A DNA stretch of 64,000 bases from Triops longicaudatus (lineage: Eukaryota; Arthropoda; Branchiopoda; Notostraca; Triopsidae): positions 186,001 to 250,000 of the forward strand of contig JAGQDJ010000618.1 of NCBI GenBank assembly GCA_022885665.1, read 5' to 3'. A program made the position numbers and the translations under genes. This document shows, one piece after another, positions 24,389-34,383 of this stretch. The notes under the pieces were generated by a model, which searched no databases, was not told the origin of the DNA, and saw nothing but the letters and a program-made list of their open reading frames with translations. The first letter of the stretch is position 1. Each line of letters opens with the position of its first letter.

Positions 24389-25767
24389 ATGCTCGAATTT
24401 GAAAATCAAATATTTTTGGATGTTTTACACGAAGATGGTTTGTTAATCGCTGCAAAGTAGTTTCTCGAATATAAAGCATTCACTAAACGTGTATTAACAT
24501 TTATTGGGTTCTTAGAGGTTTGGCGTTGGAGCAGGTTTTTATCAATTTATTAAAAGTATACAGTGAACCTGGCAGTTTGGTACTCGTCATTGGGACCAGT
24601 TACAAAGAAGAAGAATACTTTATTCAGCAATTGGACTTAATGGGTGTGAAACCTTTACCTCGCATCATTAATTCAGACTACAGTATTTCTGACAGGTGAA
24701 TTTGAACCACTTCGTTTTTACGATGACTAATAATCTTGTGTAGGCAAATCATGTACTTGGAAGGAGGCGTGGTGTTTGCCTCTCCTAGAATCCTCGTAGT
24801 CGATATGCTCATGGATCGGATGCCGATGGAACATTTAACTGGAATTTTAGTCTACAAAGCCCAGCGAGTTGTTGAATCTTCCCAAGATGCCTTTATTTTA
24901 CGACTCTATAGACAGAAAAATAAAGTAAAAAAATCATAAAAAATAAAAAATAAATAAATAAAAAAAAGGATAAATATAAAAAAATATTAAATAAATTTAA
25001 ATAGTGCTTTATTTCAATATGTATAAAACTTTTCCATTGTTTTACAGACTGGGTTCATTAAAGCTTTCTCATCCTCGCCGGTGGCCTTTACGACAGGTTT
25101 TTGCCAAGCTAGCAGAGTCATGAGGAATTTATTTGTCAAGAATCTGTATCTTTGGCCGCGTTTTCACGCGACTGTCAAGTCCACATTAGAAGCCGCTCAA
25201 CCACAAGTGATTGAAATTCGTGTGCAATTGACACCGGCCATGAATAGTATCCAAACCGCTGTTCTCGACTTGATGAACTTTACCGTGAAGGAACTTCGTC
25301 GCTTCAATCCTTCCGTAAGAATACGTTACATTGTTAGGTTTGGACGTTCTGCATCGCCCGTACCGATATTGTTCTATATTTAGCTAATGGTATCATTGTA
25401 GTTGGACTTGGAGGAAATGACAGTGGAGAACTGGATGTCGAAATCGTTCCACAAGTCATTAACTCTTCAGTTGGAACCCATCTGGCACCAGTTGAGTAGC
25501 AGAACCAAGCAATTGGTTGCCGATTTGAAGACCTTGAGAACTGTTTTGCTCTCATTGACTCAGTACGATTGCGTCACGTTTTACAGCGTACTCAATTCCT
25601 TTCGCAACACTGAGCAGGCCTTGCAGAGCTCAGGGTGGCTTTTATTGGACGCGGCCGATACTTTGTATGTGCATGCGAGGCAGCGAGTTTACGGCAAGTT
25701 ACCTGATTTAGAAGAGAAGAGCAATGGTGAGTCAGTAAAATTGAACCAAAAGGAGCACAGAGTGGCA

Positions 25768-25807
<40 letters not shown>

Positions 25808-27894
25808 GTATAAGCATTTGCGAGTTACCAAAATTCTGTTTCACTTTTCAGCTGAGCCAAAATTAGAAGAAAACCCGAAATGGGAAGCCTTACTAGAAAT
25901 TCTGAAAGAAATTAAATCGGATTGCGCCACTGGTACTGATTCCGATTCAAAGCCTACCATCCTCGTAGTAGCAGAAAATGAACACACCTGCTTACAGCTT
26001 GAAGAAGTACGTTTATACATAAATAAGCTTAATTAATCATGCTGTTTCTTGCTGTTTGGTAAAGGTCGTGAAATTTGGTAGCAAAAGGCTATTGACGAGG
26101 CTATACCAGAAAATGACCTTGCAGAAGAATATAGAAAAAGGCAAAAAAGGTGTAAATAGTTCTGAAAAAGACTCCGAAGAAAAAACTGGTAGTTTTGAGG
26201 AGGAAAATTTCAGAACCCTATTTCGACCGTTGAGAGGAGGCACAGAACCATTTCGCTTAGAACGATCGCTAAGGGAAACCACACCCAGGTTTATTGTGAT
26301 GTACGACTGCGATATGAGCTTCGTACGACAAGTTGAGGTAGGTTTACTTTATTCAAGAACTTCGAAGGATTCGTCTAGGCTTTATTTATTTTTACCAGGT
26401 TTGAGATAGTTTCAATTTTTTTTTTATTTTTTTGTTTTTGCTAATATAAAATACGCAGCTATAAATTTATTCTTTTCGTTTTTATTTCTTTTATATTTAC
26501 CTGTTTACTATTAATTATTTTTAAATACTTTTTAGGTGTTCCAAGCTAGAAACCGAGAAATCACTGTTCATCTGTATTTCTTGATATATTCAAGCTCAGC
26601 TGAAGAACAGAGTTATTTAACTACCCTTAGACGTGAAAAGCAAGCGTTCGAAACGCTAATTCGGGAAAAGGCGGTAAGTTCAGTTCTTCAACGGTCTACA
26701 ACGTGCAGAGATAAGTCTCTCAACCGATCGATGTTGGTATAGACAATGGTCATTCCAGAAGATCGAGAGGGAAGGGAAGAAAATCACCCCGATTTGGTTC
26801 GCTGTGCACGGAAAGCGAATGAAACGGTTGTATCGAACAACGCACTAACGCGAAAAGGTGGTCTAGTCGACGAAACTGTGAAAACAAAACCCCCATTGAT
26901 TGTCGTGGATATGCGCGAGTTCCGCAGCGAGCTGCCTGCTTTGGTTCACAAGCGAGGCATCGATATTATTCCAGTCACCATTGAAGTAAACAAACATGTT
27001 CATGATTTCTTAATTTTTTTTTAATAATTTTTGTGTTTGTAGATTGGGGATTATATTCTGACTCCACAAATGTGTGTTGAAAGGAAAAGTTTGAGCGACT
27101 TAATTGGCTCCTTGATCTCAGGCCGCTTATACAATCAGTGTCAAGCTATGTCGCGCTATTATAGCAAACCAATGCTTTTGATCGAGTTCGAACACAATAA
27201 ACCATTTGCGTTACAGGTTTGACTATTTATTTATCCGTTTTTTCTTGTGATTATGGTAAATTATGGTAATTAGGGTAAATATTTCTTGTCCAGCGATGCT
27301 TCGTCCTCGTATGATGTGACTTCACGATTAATTCTCTTGACAATACATTTTCCCAAGTTAAGAATTCTCTGGTCTCCTTCACCGTATGCGACTGCAGAAA
27401 TCTTTGACGAACTTAAGGTAAACTTCACAACTTCAAATTAATTTTTTTTTTGTTTTTAAGCTTGTGAACTAACCTAATTTGTTTGATTATTTTATAGCGT
27501 GATCGTGAGGAGCCAGATCCTGCCAAAGCAGCCAGTTTGACAGCAGATAGCAGTGCAGAGTTCGCGCTTGACCGGTACAATCCTTCGATTCAGGTATCAT
27601 CACGGATAAACGTCGATTTTCCATATCGTATGATATTTTGTGTATTTTTTTAAGGATTTTGTGACTAAATTGCCCGGAGTTAACTCGAAAAATATCTACA
27701 CGTTATTAAACCGTGTCGACAATTTACTTCATCTAGTAACCCTAAGCAAAGAAGAACTGACAGAAATATTGGGAGTGACAAACAATGCTACTTTATTATG
27801 GGAGAGTCTACATACGTCGTTACAGCAAAACAAACCACCGCCGCCGACAAATAAGAAAAAATCGTACAAGGTTTTCAAAAAACGGAAGGTGTGA
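24389..27894 (+). CDS. ERCC4: XPF (ERCC4), structure-specific DNA repair endonuclease
   Basis: With ERCC1 it cuts 5' of bulky lesions in nucleotide excision repair and acts on interstrand crosslinks, in the nucleus. Exons 24389-24456, 24516-24695, 24744-24924, 25048-25314, 25402-25726, 25852-26006, 26065-26337, 26536-26673, 26743-26985, 27043-27216, 27274-27417, 27498-27593 and 27655-27894 join in phase to 827 residues (human 916). The N-terminal half is the degenerate SF2 helicase-like region. The nuclease domain starts at VDMREFRSELP and has the catalytic VERKSLSD (ERKxxxD) motif and GDYILTP (about residues 575-710). A C-terminal helix-hairpin-helix pair follows (LPGVNSKNIYTLL, LTEILG), ending in a Lys-rich tail. 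Intron 5 holds a 36-bp A run. Confidence 0.96.
25770..25805 (+). repeat. Homopolymer A tract (36 bp) in XPF intron 5
   Basis: An uninterrupted run of 36 A on the plus strand, ending 46 bp before the acceptor of exon 6. There is no retroposed sequence beside it and no target-site duplication was seen, so it is read as a simple repeat. Confidence 0.9.
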
Positions 27895-27972
27895 CTCATG
27901 CATTATTTTATTCGTTTCCGTTTGGTGTGGCAAAGTACAATGGGTACAAATTTCCATCCAGTTGGATCATTT

Positions 27973-29388
27973 TTATTCGTTGTTTGATTCATTAGCTTCG
28001 CTTGAAATAGTAGATACATCTGCGAGCTTATTGTCCATTATTTCTGGAATGAAAGTTGCAGGATTTAGATTAACTGGGTTATTGTTGGTAATTCTGGCGA
28101 CCGGAGTAAAATAAGGGCTTGCGTAAGGGTCAGGGTGGCCGTATGGAGGTTGGCTGTTAATGAAAGGTCTGTAATCGAGGGCTAGTATGTCGCTCGAAAT
28201 GTAGTTGTAAGGTCGGAGAGGATCAGGGTACTGGCACAGATAACTTCCCATCAGTTGTTGAGCGGGAATAGAACCCGTGCCGATGACTAACTTCGAGATC
28301 CACTTATTGCCACGTTGTGTCAAGGTAACCGCGTAATTCGGGTTTGAACTAGCCGTTCCTTGCGCGATTACTTGGAAATTACCGTTTATATTACCTGGTG
28401 CCTGTACTAACCAACGGATATCTTGACTCTGCAGTAGGAAAAGAATATATTAATGATATTGCAAGTTTTATGCTTTCGCTTGTTTTGTTTTTTTCAAATA
28501 AATTTTCTGATATTCTGATTACCCGTGGATCCGCGCTAGAAGAGTAACATTCGAGCTCCACGCGAGTTGGCTGAACTGCAGGACGAGGAGGCGGAACATT
28601 GTAACTGAATCCGGGTGGCCTGTGTAAAAAGTTCAAACAAATAAGCACCATTACTATTATTGTTATTATTATTAAGTAATATAAAAAATTAGTCGTAGTC
28701 TAAAACGGCTAGCGAACCAAATTCAGTTATGGCCACGATGGAGTTAGAGCGCTTGCGTTTAAATACTAAATGTAGAGATCTTGCGGATGATTTTGCAAGC
28801 TAGCTAAGTAGCATAAAAAAACTTTCCTAGGAGTAAAGTTTTGTTACTTCTTGCAAATGAGGCGCCATTGAGCTTTTTTCAGGTAGTGGCTTGGTTAATT
28901 TTCAACACTGAGCTCAAAAGTTTTAGTTTTTTGCGACCTAAAAAATTGCATATTTCATCGATATAATTACACTTGTCATTCTCTAGAGTGATTTTTGGTA
29001 TGAAAATCTTGGAAATTGGATGAGCCATTTCGGTTCTATACTAATACGCTTGAAGTCAACTTTGAGTCGAAAAGTTCCAGGCCTACCGTTGCTTTAAATA
29101 TGGGAGACTTATGAAGTTTTTTTTTCCCCATATTGCAACACGAAAGAGTGTTTACCTGTAATCAAGATGACCAGGAGCAGGTAGAGGATTGTAATACGGC
29201 TCGTTAGGTCTCAGGTTGTTGTTTACGCCGTTGTTGTACACGGGATTATACTGACCCAAATAATTATTTCCAGACAACGAGTTATAGTCCACATATTGAC
29301 CACAGCTTTGATGAACCACGACCGAAACGACAATAAGACTAATTAAACTTGTACTTCCCATGGCTATGATTAGGTTACAACTACACAT
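27973..29388 (-). CDS. Secreted single Ig-domain protein with N/Y/P-rich N-terminus
   Basis: Three exons (29388-29156, 28619-28523, 28428-27973) join in phase to 261 residues. The N-terminus is a signal peptide ending near HQSCGQ; the start may be 29388 or the ATG at 29361. A low-complexity segment rich in Asn, Tyr, Gly and Pro (VNNNLRPNEPYYNPLPAPGH) follows. Then comes one Ig-like domain: the first Cys in VELECYSS, Trp in DIRWLVQ, WISKLVIGT, and the second Cys in GSYLCQY. The tail is Pro/Asn-rich and acidic. No gene name is recognised. It resembles in layout the gene at 31804-32915 on the far side of the serpin. Its stop is 78 bp from the convergent XPF stop. A role as a secreted recognition or matrix protein is inference. 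Confidence 0.82.
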
Positions 29389-29646
29389 TGGCCAACGCTC
29401 GATATGCGCTATGTAAGCTATCCAGCCCGCATTTTAACAGCACTGTGACATTTAGATTCCTTTAACCGTCAGAACTGATGTATAATCACCCGTATAATGT
29501 TTAACGTCTGTGTTACTGGTAGGTACAAGTCAATAAACATAGTTAATGTTGCAATAGGCGTGTATTAACGGGAAACATGGAACATGTGGGTTTCTTGGGG
29601 GAAGGATACTTAATTATCAAACGTAAAATGTCGTGTGATGCGGGTC

Positions 29647-30993
29647 TCACAATCCACGAGGAGATTCGGGGCGTACCACACGTCCCCAGAAGAGTATCAC
29701 TTTGGACCTGATATCTCTCAGTGCAAACAAAAAGGGTTGATTCGCTTCAAAGACTTTGGAGGGTCCATCTCTACTAATTGAAATGAGTGTTGCGGCCGCT
29801 GCTTCCGTTCCCGTTTCCGTCACTTCAATTACCGTCTGATGGATGACATTGTCCAATGCCATGCCGCTTCCCGCTTCCGTCATTCTGCCCAGGTTCGCTT
29901 GCGACGTAAATAAATCAGTGACGCCTAAATTTTGCAAGCTTTGCTTGAGGAATAATTTCTGTTCAATCCTGAACCTCGGAATTCTCACAGAAACGGTTTT
30001 GGCTTCCATGGAATCGATCAGCGATTCTAATGCCTCGACAGTCAGTTTTGACTCAACTCGCTTCAATCCCGCTTCACCCACTTTGTCTTCTAAGGGAACG
30101 ATCATAAATAATCCCATTTCTTCGCCTTTGTAAGGTATGCCGATGATTTTCGCACCCAACTCGGTGCTTTCCGCGTACGGCACTTCGATAATCTTAGCCA
30201 TGATGGGTACTCTCATAATCTCGGAATCAGTGACGTAAAAGTTTTCCATCTTGGTAATGTCCTTCTCAAAGGGATCGGACCAAGCGCCATTGAAGTAGAC
30301 CGCATTACCCAGCACTAGTTCGGTTGAGCGGGGCAAAGGCGTTGAGAGCATGTTGGTGATCTTGTTTTTCGTCTTAGTGGCTACCCATGAGTTGATGGAA
30401 CTGGTAGCTCCGAAAGGATTGTTTCTGAAATCCACTTGGGATATTTCGCTGTTGTAATATTCCGTAGCTTGTTTGAGATAGTCGGGTTTGACTGTTGCGG
30501 ATTGTTGGATAAAGAGTCCGTTAGCTATCCGCAAAAGCAAACCGTTGGAGTCGACTCCGCTACCTTGGTTGGCGAGCCGGTTTAGCACGACTTGGTAAGC
30601 CGAGTGGATATCCGAGTCATCGGCGTTGGCGTGGAAGCCCAGAGCCTTGCGCAGTTGAGTGTAAGTATTGCCCCCCGTGCCTAGCAAGAGCATGCTGAGG
30701 GCGGAGGAGATGCTCAACGGTGAGAGAACGGCATTGCCACGGCTTGTTGAAGAAGAGTCCTTGGCTGCGGGACTGGTTAGGTCCAACGCGAGAGACAGGA
30801 CAGCCGAGGGCAGACTAAACACTTGAGAGGAGTCCGTACGTGAAGACGAACTGGAAGAAAACGAGGATGCGCGTGGTCGTACCGATGAAGGTGATTGAGG
30901 AGTAAACACAATGCTTTCGGCCCAAAGGGGTTCACATAATGCGATTAAGAACACAAATATCATAGGAAAGCGCCGAATGGTTAAGTCGGCCAT
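29647..30993 (-). CDS. Secreted serpin, probably inhibitory
   Basis: A single coding exon of 448 residues, within the serpin range. The start MADLTIRRFPM is followed by a hydrophobic signal peptide (IFVFLIALCEPLWA) and a Ser-rich stretch, then the serpin core: VLSPLSISSALSMLLLGTGG, NAVYFNGAWSDPFEK and FEANQPFLFALRDI. The reactive-loop hinge reads ETGTEAAAATLISISRDG, with small residues at P15-P9, so it should be able to insert and inhibit proteases. The scissile bond probably lies at or near Ser-Arg-Asp; an Arg at P1 would suit trypsin-like enzymes, but the register is uncertain by a residue. An acceptor-like TTTTGTAG just upstream of the ATG suggests an intron in the 5' UTR. Confidence 0.94.
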   Translation of the reverse strand: MADLTIRRFPMIFVFLIALCEPLWAESIVFTPQSPSSVRPRASSFSSSSSSRTDSSQVFSLPSAVLSLALDLTSPAAKDSSSTSRGNAVLSPLSISSALSMLLLGTGGNTYTQLRKALGFHANADDSDIHSAYQVVLNRLANQGSGVDSNGLLLRIANGLFIQQSATVKPDYLKQATEYYNSEISQVDFRNNPFGATSSINSWVATKTKNKITNMLSTPLPRSTELVLGNAVYFNGAWSDPFEKDITKMENFYVTDSEIMRVPIMAKIIEVPYAESTELGAKIIGIPYKGEEMGLFMIVPLEDKVGEAGLKRVESKLTVEALESLIDSMEAKTVSVRIPRFRIEQKLFLKQSLQNLGVTDLFTSQANLGRMTEAGSGMALDNVIHQTVIEVTETGTEAAAATLISISRDGPSKVFEANQPFLFALRDIRSKVILFWGRVVRPESPRGL

Positions 30994-31803
30994 TTTCACT
31001 ACCTACAAAACACAATTTTTACGTTCTAGGTTTTACGCATGAAAAAGTGGCCGATTTTCTTACCTTTATTATTAAAAATATCCAATGGTCCTGGATTAGG
31101 GAGCGATCACAGAAAGACTGAGATTGCCGAGTTGTGAGGACCGACTTCTACCTGGTGCTGGATGTGACGTCTTGCCGTGAGCCCATGGGTAAAATCCCAG
31201 GAAAAACCGAGCAATAGCGTGACTGACACAACAACCAAAACCGGTCCGCCGTGACAGGAAAAACAACAGCAATCCTCCGTAAAAGGGAATAGGAAATTGC
31301 GTAATATTACAAATTTTGGGCCCGAAGCCCTCGAGGTATGTGTTGTGTATTTTTTTCATTTCACAAGATAACAGAGGCTGTGGAAGCCGAGAGGAAAAGT
31401 GAACTTTGAGACGAGAAATTGAAGAACAAAAGGAATTTGGGACTTAAGGTATCTGAGCCTAGCGTAAAACGGCCCTGAGAAACTGAAGAGTGGGAAATTC
31501 TTTAATGTGAAGTCTGAAAGAGTGACTCAAGACTCAAGGCTATGGAAATTTCGTCCTCTTTTCGCGCTTGTAACTTCCGAGAGACGCAAAGTAGCGGGAA
31601 ATGACGCAGGTATTTTCCGGTTTTTACTTACGTGGTTAAAAGGGCAATTATCGTTACGGCTTCTGGGAATGTGAAGGACGAGAGAAAGTAAAACTAAGGC
31701 GTAAATCATTGTACAGAAAAGAAATTTGTGGTACGTATGATGTTAAGGAAAATAATAACAGTTTGTTTGAATGAAAAACGATGGCAGCGTATATATGTAT
31801 TGT
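30994..31803. other. Intergenic region between the serpin and the second Ig-domain gene
   Basis: This stretch lies upstream of the serpin (minus) and downstream of the next minus-strand gene. It probably holds the serpin promoter and a 5' UTR intron. No conserved coding block or known element was recognised. Confidence 0.4.
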
Positions 31804-32915
31804 CTATTTACGGTAAGGGTACAATTCAACTTCTTGATACACATGAATGGTCCGAGGGGTGGAGCGTCCTGCAATGTAGCTACGTTGGCTAGCGATGCAA
31901 CGGTACAGGCCGTAATCGTACGGGCGAACGTCGCGAATGTAGAGTGTCGAGCCCCATGGGTATTGACGAACTGTCATTCGGTCTTTGTACTGGTAAAAGA
32001 CGTCACTAGCGTCTTTGCCGGTACGGTCCATCCGTTCCCAAATGAAATTCTAAAAATAAATGAACTTGCATTAAAAACTCATAGCCCTATTAAATGCAAA
32101 GCACACAATAATTTTGACTACACTAAACTAAGTTATTCACACTTATTTCAAGTTAGCTTAAAACTCGATTAAAGAAGCACTAAAGTTGATTATACTAAAA
32201 TAACAAGCAAAAAATGAAACTAGAAATGTGATTTTGTTAACAAAAGAATTAATATATAAAGAAAAGTAATTTTCTTTTATCTGTTACATGAAATATAAAG
32301 AGTTATTAAAAAAATCACATCAAAACTGTTTAACTGATCATAATTTAATTAGACTAGTACATTACATTAAAAAAATGCCCAATGGTAACGTGAAGTACGC
32401 AATAATAATAAAGTCTTCAAAGTTAGGTAAATGTACAGTACTTTTGAAGTTCGTAGCAAACTTACCGATACTATGTCGAGGCCTCGAGGAAAGTCACATG
32501 TGAGTTCGGCATCACGGCCATTCATGCGAAAAGTGCCGCGTCCAAGGTGGCGGTAGGTAGGCTCGCTTTCGAAAATGACGGCTCCGCCGTCAAGTTCCTT
32601 GTAATACGGACGATTGTAGTTCGGCTGTCCATAATTGTATCCGTACCCGTAGCCGTAGTCGTAAGGATCCCGATAAATGTTTTTCTCCGTTACGGTGCTG
32701 TACACTTTGCGCCCATATTCGTCGAGGTAAAATCGCCCGTATACGTCGTACATTTGCAAGTTGTTGTAAGGCCGGTTGTAGTCTCCATAATATCTTCCTG
32801 CAGCAGAGCTAACAGCTGCTTGGTTCAACGACGTAAAAGGTTGAGGATGGTCCACTACTGCGCCTGTGCTAATAATAATGACCAGAATCGCCACAAGGGG
32901 CCGAAGGAGTGCCAT
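31804..32915 (-). CDS. Secreted single Ig-domain protein with Tyr-rich N-terminus
   Basis: Two exons (32915-32466 and 32049-31804) join in phase to 231 residues. A clear signal peptide (MALLRPLVAILVIIISTGAV) is followed by a segment very rich in Tyr, Gly, Asn and Arg (DPYDYGYGYGYNYGQPNYN). One Ig domain then spans the exon junction: AELTCDFP (first Cys), FIWERM (Trp), STLYIRDVRPYDYGLYRCIA (second Cys with the DxGxYxC motif), ending in a basic tail. I recognise no named orthologue. Layout and position suggest it is a diverged relative of the Ig gene at 27973-29388; the two flank a serpin. The intron is 416 bp and AT-rich. Confidence 0.85.
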
Positions 32916-33477
32916 TAGAGTGTATTAGAATCGCTCGGTATCCAGTTAACTACTGGAGTTTGAGCCTCTCAAGTTGGCACTTAAATACTTGTCGACATCG
33001 AGAGCAACAATGCCAAGGTCGTGGGGAAAACTACATTGTCGCCTACTTACAAGATAATTGTCTCCAAAAGTAGAAAAGGGGTGGAGCTAGCCTCTTTTTT
33101 TGAAAATTACTCCCACCCATTTAACCTAAAAAAAAGAAAAACTAGCAATTTGACATTGACCCGCCTAAACAACAGCAAAAGCAACAATACTTTCTTCTGT
33201 TTCACCAAGCTGTCAACGCCCTTCTTTTAAATTTGCATTCTCCCAACGGAAGAAACCATCAACCAGCGAGAACTTTCCAGTTCTATTTAGCAGTAGACGC
33301 GCAATGAAAGGATTTCAGCAATAGAATTGCAGCCGACGTTCGTTTACCTTCGCACAAGTTCGTTGACTGGAACCTTCCGAATTATTCAAATTACCTGCAC
33401 TTGTTGAGCAACGATATAAGCTTACTGCTCATTGCTTTGCTTTTACATCCGGAAGCGAAATTTGTCAAAAAAATATT

Positions 33478-33520
33478 ATTATATCTGTAGTTCATTTCTT
33501 AAATGAACTACAGATATAAT
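33478..33520. repeat. Perfect 20-bp inverted repeat with 3-nt spacer
   Basis: The left arm (33478-33497) and right arm (33501-33520) are exact reverse complements around the spacer CTT. The pair would form a long hairpin in single-stranded DNA or RNA. No target-site duplication or transposon terminal motif is visible. Confidence 0.9.
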
Positions 33521-34312
33521 TCACGCAAACCAATGCATAATCATAAAGTGCCATTAATTATTAACAACATTATATTAGGCCCTTTTTTTCCAACTGTCTA
33601 CCTTTTAAGCAACCAAACCAGTTATATTTTGTTTGAACTCGCGTCTGATTTGTTTGTCTCTCCTTTCGTTGAAATTAGTTATTTTAGTAAGTATAAGGGA
33701 TATTAAAAAAAAAAAAATGCTACATTTGACTTACCGAACAGTGTTTTTCACTGAAAATTGTCTACGAAATACAATTACATTCGCGTTCATGTAAATGATC
33801 GATTTATATGATTGAAATATCGATCTTTTTGTACGTACATTTAACAAATGGCGCAACTTAACATCGGGAAAAATAAATTACATAAATTTAAATCCAGTAG
33901 TAAAATCCAGATGTAGACGTATCAAGTTTCCTGAAATATTCTTTCAAATCTACCCGAAACATTTATAATGAAGCATAATTCAGTCTAGTGCGCAGCAACA
34001 CACTGTAACACTCTTACCGGATTCCTTTGTGAGATTCGCACGAGGATAGCTTTGCTTTTTTGTCCAACCGCATTATTATATTGTTTAAAAATCCATACGA
34101 TTTCTTATGAGAAAACTTGCGAGCATGAAGTTCAAGACATACGTGTGTCGTTGACATCGTCAAAGCGATGTTAGCTAATGTGGTATGCAGATTACCAGCA
34201 TCTTCGGAATCCTGTCTAGGGAACCTCTATATTTCCGGTTTGGTGCCAATAACACCTGCTCGGCTTAGTTTCCGAATGCGCAACCTAAGAAACATAACAT
34301 AACTCCTGGGCC

Positions 34313-34347
34313 TATAAAAGCAACAATTTTACTCTCGTTAGTCATCA
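34313..34347 (+). promoter_or_regulatory. TATA box and initiator-like site of the metalloprotease gene
   Basis: TATAAAAG at 34313-34320 is followed about 25 bp later by ATCAGTT, which fits the arthropod initiator consensus TCAGT. The predicted start of transcription is near 34347, about 37 bp before the ATG at 34384. Confidence 0.6.
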
Positions 34348-34383
34348 GTTGGGTTTCGTCAACATTGGATACCCAATTCCATC

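Larger units (their letters stand above)
32916..34383. promoter_or_regulatory. Divergent intergenic region with TATA boxes on both sides
   Basis: About 1.5 kb separate the Ig gene (minus) from the metalloprotease (plus). On the minus side a TATTTAA element at about 32980-32987 lies roughly 65 bp before the ATG. On the plus side TATAAAAG lies at 34313-34320. A perfect 20-bp inverted repeat lies at 33478-33520. No other coding or RNA gene was seen. Confidence 0.5.

Noticed and set aside
25770..25805. Poly(A) run as the tail of a retroposed gene or SINE
   Set aside because: The sequence before it is XPF exon and intron, with no element body and no target-site duplication.
33478..33520. Terminal inverted repeats of a DNA transposon
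   Set aside because: The arms are separated by only 3 nt, so there is no internal element, and no target-site duplication was seen.
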